From NCBI RefSeq assembly GCF_014323405.1, contig NZ_JACRWE010000001.1, positions 62,001 to 126,000 on the forward strand: a DNA stretch of 64,000 nucleotides. The letters are read 5' to 3'. The first letter of the stretch is position 1. Each line of letters begins with the position of its first letter. Source of the DNA: Romboutsia faecis. GTDB lineage: Bacteria > Bacillota > Clostridia > Peptostreptococcales > Peptostreptococcaceae. The notes below the pieces were generated by a model. That model was given only the letters and a program-made list of their open reading frames with translations, had not been told where the DNA came from and did not search any database. Positions 1-8,334 of the stretch are shown here, piece by piece. The position numbers and the translations under genes are program-made.

Positions 1-317
1 ATATACCTATATATATCTTTATTAATATTTTCGACAGTTTCAACCCTTGAATTTTTTTTATTTATATTTTTATCTTTGATCTTTAAATATGGATATTTTA
101 TCCTTGCTTTGAAGAATTCACTCTCCTCGATTATGCTCTTTGTTTCTATATCAAATATTTCATTCACTACAGAGTCTTTTTTATTTTCTTCTTTATATAA
201 TGCTATATTTTCTTTTAGTATAATATCTTCTTCATTCTTAATATTTCCATATGAAAAAGAGGGATTTACAAGTATAGTTATTATAATAATTGATAATATC
301 TTTTTCAAATTTTTCAT
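1..317 (-). CDS. Secreted protein, N-terminal part only (runs off the window)
   Basis: The minus-strand frame is open from an ATG at 315-317 to the window edge (105 codons). An AAGGAG ribosome binding site lies about 8 bases upstream. The N terminus is a classical signal peptide: KNLKK, a hydrophobic run rich in Ile, then a likely cleavage site near PSFSYG at residues 20-24. There is no lipobox Cys. The visible mature part is charged and ends with an ARIKYPYLKIKDKNINKK stretch. That stretch is loosely like the start of DUF4163/DUF3298 extracellular domains found in RsiV and PdaC proteins, but this is a weak inference from one motif. It is separated from the upstream penicillin-binding protein gene by a terminator, so it probably has its own promoter. 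Confidence 0.75.
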   Translation of the reverse strand, partial: MKNLKKILSIIIITILVNPSFSYGNIKNEEDIILKENIALYKEENKKDSVVNEIFDIETKSIIEESEFFKARIKYPYLKIKDKNINKKNSRVETVENINKDIYRY

Positions 318-403
318 ATTTAATACTCCTTAATTTATTTCTTATTAAGCTTATTTTATTCTATTTTACTACTTATATACTAAAGTTTAAATTTATAAAA
401 AAT

Positions 404-449
404 AAAGAAAAAGCCCTAATTTTATTTTTTTAATTAGGGCTTTTTCTTT
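404..449. terminator. Bidirectional intrinsic terminator after the PBP gene
   Basis: A 17-base inverted repeat (AAAGAAAAAGCCCTAAT and its complement) encloses a short T-rich loop and has A/T runs on both sides. It overlaps the last bases of the PBP gene and would end the sigma/anti-sigma/PBP transcript. Confidence 0.85.
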
Positions 450-2457
450 ATTTTCTATTTAAATAATTTTCTATTACATTTTTAACTTTAGGAACTAAAT
501 ATTGAGATGTAGATTTCTCTTTCATATCTTCCATTACCATGGATATAGCTATTTTTGAATTATCTAAATCTACAGCCGCAAACCAACTATTTTCACTTCC
601 TGATTTATCATCTTTGCTACCTTTGATCTCTGCCGTTCCAGTTTTCCCTGCAAGATTTACACCTTTTATCTTAGCTAAATTTCCGCTTCCATCTGAATCA
701 TTAATTACCGCAGAAAAACATTTCTTTAACTCAGGAAGATAGTCCTTAGATATAGCTTTACTATATATCTTTGCTTCATTATTTTCACTTATGACTAACC
801 TTGGAGTCATGATATTACCATCATTTCCCAAAGAACTATATGCCATTGTAATCTCTAGTGGAGTTGTAAGTACCTCTCCTTGTCCATAACCTGTATCTGC
901 TAATAAAAGTTCATCCTCTAACTTTCCATTATTAGATATTTGAGATTTAGCCATAGGGTATTCAAATGTAGATTTTACTCCTATTCCAAACTTCTTAGCT
1001 TCTTCTATATACTTTTCAGCACCGATTTTTATTGATTTATCTGCAAAATATATATTGTCAGAGTACTTTACCGCCTCATATAAGTTAACTGAACCTGCAT
1101 CTTTTACTCTAGTTACTTTATAATCCCCCCAAGATGAACTATTTTGCCAATATAAACCTTTTATTTCCATTTTTTCATTAGGGTTTATTACTTTATTTTC
1201 AAGTCCTATTGATGCTGTAATAAGCTTCATTGTTGAACCTGGTGAATAAGCATTGTTAGCTCTATTATCAAATTCTGCATTATTACTTTTTTCCCAATTT
1301 TGGGCTATAGTTTTAGTCTTGTATGTTACTAATGTATTTGAATCATAAGAAGGTGAGCTTACCATAGCTAATACTTCTCCTGTCTTTGGATCCATGGCTA
1401 TTGACGCTCCCTTCTCTTTATTCATCTGATTATATATATCTTCTTGAAGCTCAGAGTCGATAGATAATTTAATATCTTCACCATCACTAGCCTCAGTTTT
1501 AGCTATAGTTATTTGTTCATCTCCTCTTTCTATATATATATGAACTCCTTCTTTTGCTCTTAACTCATCCTCATAAACTTGTTCTAATCCATTTTTACCA
1601 ATTTGACTATAAGAAGTATAACCTTTATTTGAATTTTTTGACAGCTCTTCCTCCGTAATACTACCAATATATCCAAGTAAACTACCAAATGCTTCCCCTT
1701 GTGCATAAACTCTAGATATACCCTTTTGTACACTTACCCCATTTATATCAGATAATTTTTTGACTTTTTCTTGTTCATAATTTGATACTTTTACAATAAA
1801 TAAAGCTTCATCGGAGTTTGTACTTTTATTTAACTTATCTTCTATGTATTCTTCACTTATATCTAAAATATCAGCCATCTTAATGATATTTTCATTCTTA
1901 TTTTCCTCAAAAATACCTGGGACTATATTAATAAAATTAACTTCTCCATTATATGCTAATAGATTATCATTTCTATCGAGTATACGACCTCTACTACCGT
2001 TTGTAGTTTTTACTCTTATTTTATCACCTTGTATCATTTGAGGTAATATCAAACTTTCATTCCATAATACCTTGTATTTATTATCTTCTTTTACTAATTT
2101 AATGTTAGCATCGTCAAACTTCAACTCTCCTGCAATTGTGTTCATGGTAATCGTTATTGGTATTTCTAACTTGTTTTCTGAATCTTTCATATCTATTCTT
2201 ATATTATTTACTCCCATTGCTGAATATATATTAAAATATTTTTGTACAAATCCCTCTTTTGATTCATACTCTTCATCTATATACTTCTTAGATTCATTTG
2301 ATAATTCTTCATATAATTCTTCATATTTACCATCATTTAATAATTTTGCATAATTATTTACTGCTTCTTCAATATTTTCTTCTTTATTACATCCTACAAA
2401 AGCAAACATACTCATGATTAACACAATTAAAACTATAAATATCTTTTTTAAATTCAT
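448..2457 (-). CDS. Class B penicillin-binding protein, lipoprotein type with NTF2-like N-terminal domain (MecA/PbpC-like)
   Basis: This is a peptidoglycan D,D-transpeptidase acting outside the membrane. Residues 1-22 form a lipoprotein signal ending in FVGC, with Cys23 the lipidation site. Residues ~28-140 look like the MecA_N/NTF2-like domain, ~150-330 like the PBP dimerisation domain, and ~340-665 like the transpeptidase. The active-site motifs are intact: STMK with Ser408, SDN from Ser466 and KTGT from Lys605. The domain order and 669-residue length match the PBP2a/PBP3 (B. subtilis PbpC) subclass, which often has low beta-lactam affinity. That property is family knowledge and is not shown here. 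The gene follows the anti-sigma gene by 27 bp, so it is probably the third gene of an ECF sigma operon responding to envelope stress. An AAGGGG ribosome binding site supports the ATG. Confidence 0.93.
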   Translation of the reverse strand: MNLKKIFIVLIVLIMSMFAFVGCNKEENIEEAVNNYAKLLNDGKYEELYEELSNESKKYIDEEYESKEGFVQKYFNIYSAMGVNNIRIDMKDSENKLEIPITITMNTIAGELKFDDANIKLVKEDNKYKVLWNESLILPQMIQGDKIRVKTTNGSRGRILDRNDNLLAYNGEVNFINIVPGIFEENKNENIIKMADILDISEEYIEDKLNKSTNSDEALFIVKVSNYEQEKVKKLSDINGVSVQKGISRVYAQGEAFGSLLGYIGSITEEELSKNSNKGYTSYSQIGKNGLEQVYEDELRAKEGVHIYIERGDEQITIAKTEASDGEDIKLSIDSELQEDIYNQMNKEKGASIAMDPKTGEVLAMVSSPSYDSNTLVTYKTKTIAQNWEKSNNAEFDNRANNAYSPGSTMKLITASIGLENKVINPNEKMEIKGLYWQNSSSWGDYKVTRVKDAGSVNLYEAVKYSDNIYFADKSIKIGAEKYIEEAKKFGIGVKSTFEYPMAKSQISNNGKLEDELLLADTGYGQGEVLTTPLEITMAYSSLGNDGNIMTPRLVISENNEAKIYSKAISKDYLPELKKCFSAVINDSDGSGNLAKIKGVNLAGKTGTAEIKGSKDDKSGSENSWFAAVDLDNSKIAISMVMEDMKEKSTSQYLVPKVKNVIENYLNRK

Positions 2458-2484
2458 AATAATTCCCCTTCTCTACTTTATAAG

Positions 2485-3318
2485 TTAATTAAAATAAGTA
2501 TTTACTATATTGTCTACTACTTCATCTTTTATAGATATAGCCTTACCGATTTCTCCATCTAACATATACCATACATAATTATGTACATCTACTGCATTTT
2601 CAAATTTTCCATTTTTCCATTTATTTAATTCATTATATAAATGTTTCCTATCTTCATAGCTTTCAATTAATTCTAATCCATTTATTGCAAGTTCTATAGT
2701 TTTTGGCGTTATCTTTATACTACCATATTTTCTACCATCTATGGGGTTTATTATACTATTTGACATTTTGTGTATAAACTGAACTGCTAAATACTCAGTA
2801 TTAGGTGCTTGTGCTTTCTTATCTTCTAACACATCCTCTTCAAGTTCTTCTTTTTCATCATATAATTTATTTACCTTATATTCTGAAGGCTTTATAAATT
2901 TTACCTTATTACTTTCATCTAAGGTAGCTTTTGGTGCTATTTTATCTAACCCAATAAAATAACTTATTTCATCTATTTTTAAAGTATCATTTATAGTTTT
3001 TAGTATTTTTTCTAAAAAAGGAACTTTATGAGCCAGTACAGGATTATATACTCCTATTGAAAATACAATTGCTATACTTGCAGCACTTGCAATTATTTGT
3101 GTCTTTCTTTTATGTTTATTTATATCTACTTCTGCTTTATCTATAGCATCTCTTACCCAAGACTTCATATCATTAGGTGCTTTTATCGAGTCTATCTTTT
3201 CATAATCTATATAAAACTCATTCATTTCTAAATCAAGTTCTTCTATACTTATTTCTTCTAATTCACTTACCGAAGTATTATTTATATTTGTATTTTTAAT
3301 TTTCTTACTCATTTTCAT
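2485..3318 (-). CDS. Membrane anti-sigma factor, DUF4179-type
   Basis: This is the predicted partner of the ECF sigma factor encoded immediately upstream; the two genes overlap by 14 bp. Residues 1-75 are acidic and cytoplasmic, the sigma-binding side by family analogy. A single membrane helix lies at ~78-97 and is followed by NPVLAHKVPFLEKI, the hallmark junction of DUF4179 anti-sigma proteins. Residues ~100-277 form an extracytoplasmic sensor-like domain. The start is ambiguous: the first ATG (MKMS) lies close to the AGGAGGG site and the second ATG two codons later is also well spaced. The signal it senses is unknown, but the PBP gene directly downstream points to cell-wall damage or beta-lactams. 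Confidence 0.85.
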   Translation of the reverse strand: MKMSKKIKNTNINNTSVSELEEISIEELDLEMNEFYIDYEKIDSIKAPNDMKSWVRDAIDKAEVDINKHKRKTQIIASAASIAIVFSIGVYNPVLAHKVPFLEKILKTINDTLKIDEISYFIGLDKIAPKATLDESNKVKFIKPSEYKVNKLYDEKEELEEDVLEDKKAQAPNTEYLAVQFIHKMSNSIINPIDGRKYGSIKITPKTIELAINGLELIESYEDRKHLYNELNKWKNGKFENAVDVHNYVWYMLDGEIGKAISIKDEVVDNIVNTYFN

Positions 3319-3832
3319 ATCCCTCCTTTAATAGATTTTTCATATCCCGAATTGCCTTTCTTAAGTGGGTCTTTATCGTATTAATAGGGCGATCTAATAT
3401 TTTTGATACTTCTTCTATTTTTAAATCCTCTATATATCTTAAAATAATTGCATCTTTATATTTGTCTTCTAACTCATCAATTGCATTAAATAAGTCAATT
3501 TTAATCTCAATCTTATCATCAATAATAGCCTCTTTTATAAAAGCTTCTTCAGCATGTTGTAAATCAACCATACCAACTTTACTTATATAATCATTAGATA
3601 CATTTATTAATATTCTACTTATCCATGTCTTAAAATATTTAGGTTCTCTTAAAGTCCCTATACTTCTATATGCCTTATAAATAGTTTCATGTATTATTTC
3701 CTTTGCATCATCCTCATGTTTACATTTTAGGTAAGCTTCTCTGTATAACCTATCTGAATACATATCTATCAGATTTTCAAAAGCTTCACGATCGCCTTTG
3801 ATGGCTCTCTTAACTAAGACTATCTCCTCCAT
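3305..3832 (-). CDS. ECF-family RNA polymerase sigma factor
   Basis: This protein directs RNA polymerase to a small stress regulon. Region sigma-2 (about residues 15-85) contains the DDAKEIIHETIYKAYRSI core-binding/-10 helix. Region sigma-4 (about 110-165) has a helix-turn-helix around KIEEVSKILDRPINTIKTHL. The start at 3830-3832 is preferred over an ATG five codons upstream because GGAAGGGG sits at ideal spacing before it, while the upstream ATG is itself part of that site. The upstream DNA (about 3870-3905) holds AAAAC-T-run and GTCTAA elements at roughly ECF-promoter spacing, consistent with autoregulation but tentative. It is co-transcribed with its anti-sigma and a PBP gene. Confidence 0.93.
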   Translation of the reverse strand: MEEIVLVKRAIKGDREAFENLIDMYSDRLYREAYLKCKHEDDAKEIIHETIYKAYRSIGTLREPKYFKTWISRILINVSNDYISKVGMVDLQHAEEAFIKEAIIDDKIEIKIDLFNAIDELEDKYKDAIILRYIEDLKIEEVSKILDRPINTIKTHLRKAIRDMKNLLKEGYENE

Positions 3833-3903
3833 TATATCCCCTTCCATAGTATTAAAAATTTCTTATCTTATCTGTTAGACTCTAAATATATAAAAAAAGT
3901 TTT

Positions 3904-3961
3904 AAAAAAATAGACTTTAACTAACATATTTTATCAATACATCAATTATAGTCTATTTTTC
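3904..3961 (-). terminator. Probable intrinsic terminator of the proC-ABC operon
   Basis: AAAATAGACT and AGTCTATTTT are complementary arms around a long AT-rich loop of about 35 bases, followed on the minus strand by a run of T. It lies just after the ABC permease gene. Confidence 0.5.
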
Positions 3962-4005
3962 AACATTTTTAGAATTAAATTATTTAAACTTTTTTTATAT
4001 CTATT

Positions 4006-5649
4006 TTAACTACTTTTCCTAACAGTAAAAATGCTATTCCAACTTATTTTAATTATACCTATTAATATTAATGCGTAAATGTATATAAGTACATTTATAT
4101 TCATTAATATTATCCAAAAATGTATACCCACTAATATTACTGTGGTAATCATTGATTTTAGTACTACAATAATATTTTTAGATGAGGTTCCTACATTGTA
4201 AGGTTTTGAAAATGGTAGATGTTTTTCATTAAGCTTAAAAGAAACCATGGAAACAAATACACCAGATAGAAATAATACTGTTAAATGTTTTATAACCTCT
4301 ATTTTAAATATTAATATAAATACTATAGACAAAAGTATAAAAGAGGGAAAGTATAACTTGTAAATACTACCCTTAAACATTCCTGTATATATATTTCTTA
4401 TATTCTTTATAGGAAGTATTTCATATATCCAAGCACCTTCAAATTCATTTGAATATTGAACCATCGTTATTATATTTTGAATAATTACGATTCCCAAATA
4501 TCCACTAAGGTATAAATAGCTTTCTCTTATTTCCTTTAGATAGTTTATTATACCGCTATTATCATAAGAAGTAAAAATTATTATAATTGGCATAAAAACG
4601 CCTAATGCCAATGATGGATATACTTTTGTTTTAAAATCTCTATCTTTATCAAGTATATTATAAACAAAATTAAATATAGCCCTTTCTTCTTTATCTCTAC
4701 AAATTAATTTACTCACTTTAATAGAAAACTTTTCTTTTTTTTCTTTACTTTTGTAAGTATTATCATTAAGTTTTTGTAAGTTTTTCTCGAATACTGGGAC
4801 AAGTTTTTTATATACTACTAACGATATTATAGGCACAACTATAGATAAAATACTTAATACAATTCCAATAGAATCTAACGATTTTCCATCTATAATACTA
4901 AAGTTAGAAGAAAACCACATAGGAATAAATAATACATTCCACCAAGATTGATCATAAACTATATCTGTATGCATAAAATCAAAACTTCTCGCTATAAATT
5001 GGTAGCCTATTGTAAATAACAATAAAAAACATATTTGGAATATATTCAACATATCCTTAAGTTTTTCACCTTTAAAAAGTTTAAGTATTATAAGATACAT
5101 AATAGCAGTAATTATTATCATCAAGATATCCACAAGCACTATACTTAAAAATAATAATAAAAAATACTTCATACCAAATCTTAAGGATGCTAATAAACTA
5201 AATCCTGATATTGCCAAACTAAGCATAAATATGTATATAAAAATATGTGTAGTTTTTGCTGCATTTAATGTTCTAGGCTGAACTCCTCTTATTCCGATTA
5301 TATCTTTATCATTTACATCTAATATTACGCTAGAAAAATCAGATATAAGTACCGTTAAAAGTAAAATCATAAAGCAAGAAAAATAAATGCTCATCTTTAT
5401 CCTCGGATCTATACTCATTAAAATTATAGGTAGAAATGTAACACCTAAAATAGAATAAACAAAAAGAGAACTGTAAAAATAATTTTTTTCATTCCCTTCA
5501 ACTGAAGCCTCCGAAATAGTTGGTACTCTTCTACAATCTAAAGTAAGCTTTGCTTGTATAATTAGTCGCATTATATTATAGTCAACACCAAGTTTCGTGT
5601 ATATACCTTTAAATAAATCTAAAATTCTAAGTATTAAAAAGTTTTTCAT
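4006..5649 (-). CDS. ABC exporter permease, polytopic membrane protein
   Basis: This 547-residue protein has about 12 hydrophobic segments (first near 65-85, last near 505-540) and a hydrophilic central loop near 290-315 rich in Lys and Glu. I do not recognise a named family beyond a general ABC-2-like permease. Its role is inferred from the ATP-binding gene that ends only 3 bp upstream and must be its partner. Substrate and direction cannot be read from sequence; the single ATPase plus large two-module permease without a binding protein suggests export. It is the last gene of the proC operon, with a likely terminator just downstream. Confidence 0.7.
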   Translation of the reverse strand: MKNFLILRILDLFKGIYTKLGVDYNIMRLIIQAKLTLDCRRVPTISEASVEGNEKNYFYSSLFVYSILGVTFLPIILMSIDPRIKMSIYFSCFMILLLTVLISDFSSVILDVNDKDIIGIRGVQPRTLNAAKTTHIFIYIFMLSLAISGFSLLASLRFGMKYFLLLFLSIVLVDILMIIITAIMYLIILKLFKGEKLKDMLNIFQICFLLLFTIGYQFIARSFDFMHTDIVYDQSWWNVLFIPMWFSSNFSIIDGKSLDSIGIVLSILSIVVPIISLVVYKKLVPVFEKNLQKLNDNTYKSKEKKEKFSIKVSKLICRDKEERAIFNFVYNILDKDRDFKTKVYPSLALGVFMPIIIIFTSYDNSGIINYLKEIRESYLYLSGYLGIVIIQNIITMVQYSNEFEGAWIYEILPIKNIRNIYTGMFKGSIYKLYFPSFILLSIVFILIFKIEVIKHLTVLFLSGVFVSMVSFKLNEKHLPFSKPYNVGTSSKNIIVVLKSMITTVILVGIHFWIILMNINVLIYIYALILIGIIKISWNSIFTVRKSS

Positions 5650-5652
5650 ACT

Positions 5653-6438
5653 CTATACCTCATTTAAAATATTAATAAACTCATTTGACAATTCACTGTG
5701 CTCAGCAAAGCCAGTAAGCTCATTAAATATCTCTTCTAAAGAACCATCAAAGCTTGATTTTCTAATTTCTTCAAAGTTGCCATCAGCGACTATATTTCCA
5801 TCATTTAAAACAATTATTCGATCACTTATTTTTTCTACAACCTCCATAATATGAGAAGAGTAGAAAATAGTCTTTCCATTTTCTTTTAGTTTATTTATTA
5901 TCTCCTTTATTAGAAGTACACTATTTGCATCTAAACCACTAAGTGGTTCATCTAAAAATAATATATCTGGATTATGTATGACTGCTGAGATTATAGCTAT
6001 TTTTTGTTTCATGCCTTTTGAGAAAGAAGATATTCTACTTTCATATGAATCTTCTATACCTAATACTTTCATAAGCCTTTTTGCTTTTTCATCACAAATT
6101 TTATATTCTAAGCCGTATAATTGACCTATAAAAGTTAAGTATTCTTGTGCAGTTAAACTTTCATAAACTTTAACAATTTCTGGTACATACCCTATTTTGT
6201 TTTTATACTCAAAATCATCTTCCCTAATATCTCTTCCGAAGATTTTCACTTCTCCACCATATCCACCTATAAGCCCTAAAAGTATTTTTATTGTAGTACT
6301 TTTTCCCGCACCATTAGGTCCTATATATCCTATAATATTACCTCTATTTATATCTAGATTTATATTTTTTAATACTTGTTTTGATCCATAACTCATATTT
6401 AGGTTCTTTATTTCTATTATTTTTTCATTATTAATCAT
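5653..6438 (-). CDS. ABC transporter ATP-binding protein
   Basis: This is the nucleotide-binding subunit that powers the downstream permease. All motifs are present: Walker A GPNGAGKS at residues 40-47, a Q-loop region, the signature as SFSKGMKQK (an F-S-K-G variant of LSGGQ), Walker B ILFLDEP followed by the D-loop SGLDA, and the switch His in SSHIMEVVE. The length of 261 residues, with a short C-terminal extension after the ATPase core, is typical of ABC-2 exporters. It starts 12 bp after proC, so translation is probably coupled within one transcript. Identifying the substrate would need homology to a characterised exporter. Confidence 0.92.
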   Translation of the reverse strand: MINNEKIIEIKNLNMSYGSKQVLKNINLDINRGNIIGYIGPNGAGKSTTIKILLGLIGGYGGEVKIFGRDIREDDFEYKNKIGYVPEIVKVYESLTAQEYLTFIGQLYGLEYKICDEKAKRLMKVLGIEDSYESRISSFSKGMKQKIAIISAVIHNPDILFLDEPLSGLDANSVLLIKEIINKLKENGKTIFYSSHIMEVVEKISDRIIVLNDGNIVADGNFEEIRKSSFDGSLEEIFNELTGFAEHSELSNEFINILNEV

Positions 6439-6450
6439 TAGATTCCCCTC

Positions 6451-7257
6451 TTATTTGTTACTCATTTCTTTTGACTTATCTACTGCTGCAGTTACAGCCT
6501 TTATTATAGAAGCTCTCATATTATTTTCTTCTAACACTGCTACTGCTTCTATTGTTGTTCCTCCTGGTGAGCATACCATATCTTTAAGTTCTCCAGGATG
6601 CTTTTCACTCTCAAGTACCATTTTAGCAGAACCCATTACTGACTGAGATGCAAATTTATAAGCTTGAGTTCTTGGCATTCCAGCCTTTACAGCACCATCT
6701 GCTAGGGCTTCTATAAACATAAATACATATGCAGGTGAAGATCCGCTAACTCCTATTACTGCATCTATTAAGCCTTCTTTTACAATCTCATATTTACCGA
6801 AAGAATTAAATATTGATATAACTTCATTCAATTCTTCATCATTTATATTTTTATTAGGACAAATCGCCGTCATTCCCTCATTTACTAAAGCCGGTGTATT
6901 AGGCATTGTTCTAACTATTTTTTTATCACATCCAATTACATTTTCTACAGATTTTATAGTTTTTCCAGCTGCTATAGTAACTATGATCTTATCATCAGTA
7001 ATAAGTTCTTTAACTTCTTCTAACACTGAATCATATACATTTGGTTTTACCGAAATAAAAACTATATCTGAGTTTTTAACTACGTCTTTAGAATTTTTTG
7101 TAGTATTAATTCCAAAATTCTTACTTACTCTTTCTAATGTAGAATCACTTAAAGCAGAAGCAATTATTTTTTTTGAACTTATTAAATTTGATTTTACTAT
7201 TCCTCCAATAATTGCTGATGCCATATTTCCCGCTCCTATAAAACCTATACTTTTCAT
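6451..7257 (-). CDS. proC: Pyrroline-5-carboxylate reductase
   Basis: It catalyses the last step of proline synthesis, NAD(P)H-dependent reduction of pyrroline-5-carboxylate. The N terminus has the Rossmann motif GFIGAGNMASAI (residues 5-16). The C-terminal dimerisation domain contains the ProC signature VSGSSPAYVFMFIEALADGA and CSPGGTTIEAV. The length of 268 residues is standard. It is the first gene of an apparent operon with an ABC exporter. In Clostridia that run Stickland metabolism ProC can also work in reverse or with ornithine breakdown; that is family context and is not shown here. Confidence 0.97.
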   Translation of the reverse strand: MKSIGFIGAGNMASAIIGGIVKSNLISSKKIIASALSDSTLERVSKNFGINTTKNSKDVVKNSDIVFISVKPNVYDSVLEEVKELITDDKIIVTIAAGKTIKSVENVIGCDKKIVRTMPNTPALVNEGMTAICPNKNINDEELNEVISIFNSFGKYEIVKEGLIDAVIGVSGSSPAYVFMFIEALADGAVKAGMPRTQAYKFASQSVMGSAKMVLESEKHPGELKDMVCSPGGTTIEAVAVLEENNMRASIIKAVTAAVDKSKEMSNK

Positions 7258-7438
7258 TAAAATCTCCTTTTCTATTAATTATATTTATATAAAGTTTATG
7301 CTTGAATTTTATATAGTCTTGAATATATACTATATTCTTTTTTATTATAACAGAATTGCCTTAATATTTTTAATACTTTTTAGATATTATGTTAATAGGG
7401 CTTATAATTAACATATCTTTGCATTAACTTACTAAAAA

Positions 7439-7481
7439 ATAAAAATAGAGCTAAAAAATACATTGTATCGTTTAACTCTAT
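7439..7481 (-). terminator. Intrinsic terminator of the GntR regulator gene
   Basis: ATAGAGTTAAA and TTTAGCTCTAT arms (one G-U pair) are followed on the minus strand by a T-rich run. It lies 8 bp after the gene's stop codon. Confidence 0.75.
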
Positions 7482-7488
7482 CCTTATA

Positions 7489-8157
7489 TTATTTGAAAGA
7501 TTCTATAAACCTCTGTTTTGCATTTATAACATGAATTCTAGCTTCTTGTTCAGCTAAGAATTCATCTCCTTTTTCTATAGCATTAACTATTCTAACATGC
7601 TCCATTAAGACATCTTGCCTTTTGTCCAAATGATGTAAACTAACCTTTCTTAAGCTTTTTAGATATTCATATACATGCTCAATTTGCCTTAGTAACATTT
7701 TATTTTTACTTGCCTTCATTATTATATCATTATATTCACCATGAGCTTTCATATATTCCTCATAGTTATTCTCACTCATAGTTATTCTCATTTTTTCTAT
7801 AACTTCTTTTAAATAATTAATTTCCCTTCTCGATATATTTAAACAAGCAAGTCTTACAGCTAATCCTTCTAAAACTTCTCTTAAATCATAAATTTCCATT
7901 GCATCTTCTTTTGAAATTCCCTTAACTAAAGTACCTTTTCTCGGTATATTTACAGCCAGTCCTTCTATTTCTAATTGTCTTAATGCTTCTCTAACTGGAG
8001 TTCTACTTACTCCCATACTAGAAGCTATTATATTTTCAACTAATCTATCTCCAGGACTTAATTTATTTTCAAATATTGCATTTCTAATTTCATATAATAC
8101 AATCTCCCTCATAGGCCTTAAATCTGAACTATCTATTTTATTAAATATCGATTCCAT
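7489..8157 (-). CDS. GntR-family transcriptional regulator, FCD (FadR) subfamily
   Basis: This is a DNA-binding regulator that responds to a carboxylic acid or sugar-acid ligand. A winged helix-turn-helix occupies about residues 15-80, with the family signature GDRLVENIIASSMGVSRTPVREALRQLE. The C-terminal all-helical FCD domain spans about 90-215. It contains metal/ligand-binding His residues in contexts such as KAHGEYND and HHLDKRQD, plus a late EHVRIVNAI. It lies directly downstream of the CitMHS-type transporter gene but behind a terminator, so it is likely a local regulator of the transporter rather than co-transcribed. A GTATAC core, common in operators of this subfamily, occurs just upstream of the transporter's ribosome binding site. 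Confidence 0.93.
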   Translation of the reverse strand: MESIFNKIDSSDLRPMREIVLYEIRNAIFENKLSPGDRLVENIIASSMGVSRTPVREALRQLEIEGLAVNIPRKGTLVKGISKEDAMEIYDLREVLEGLAVRLACLNISRREINYLKEVIEKMRITMSENNYEEYMKAHGEYNDIIMKASKNKMLLRQIEHVYEYLKSLRKVSLHHLDKRQDVLMEHVRIVNAIEKGDEFLAEQEARIHVINAKQRFIESFK

Positions 8158-8260
8158 TTTTATCTCCTTATTGTTTATTCATCTATAAATTATGTGAAGT
8201 TTTCATTATTAATTTTAACCAATTTATTATAACACATTTAAAATTCTCTAAAAAGTAAAA

Positions 8261-8302
8261 AAAGTAGTATCTTAATCTTTAAATAAACTAAGATACTACT
8301 TT
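8261..8302. terminator. Terminator between the transporter gene and gntR
   Basis: A perfect 14-base inverted repeat (AAAGTAGTATCTTA and its complement) has A/T tails on both sides. It lies downstream of the CitMHS transporter stop and upstream of the gntR start. Confidence 0.85.
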
Positions 8303-8334
8303 TATATTTCATATTATATTAACATTAATTAATT

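Noticed and set aside
2072..2353. Plus-strand frame opposite the PBP lipoprotein domain
   Set aside because: It lies opposite a gene with intact catalytic motifs, lacks a ribosome binding site, and looks like random hydrophobic sequence.
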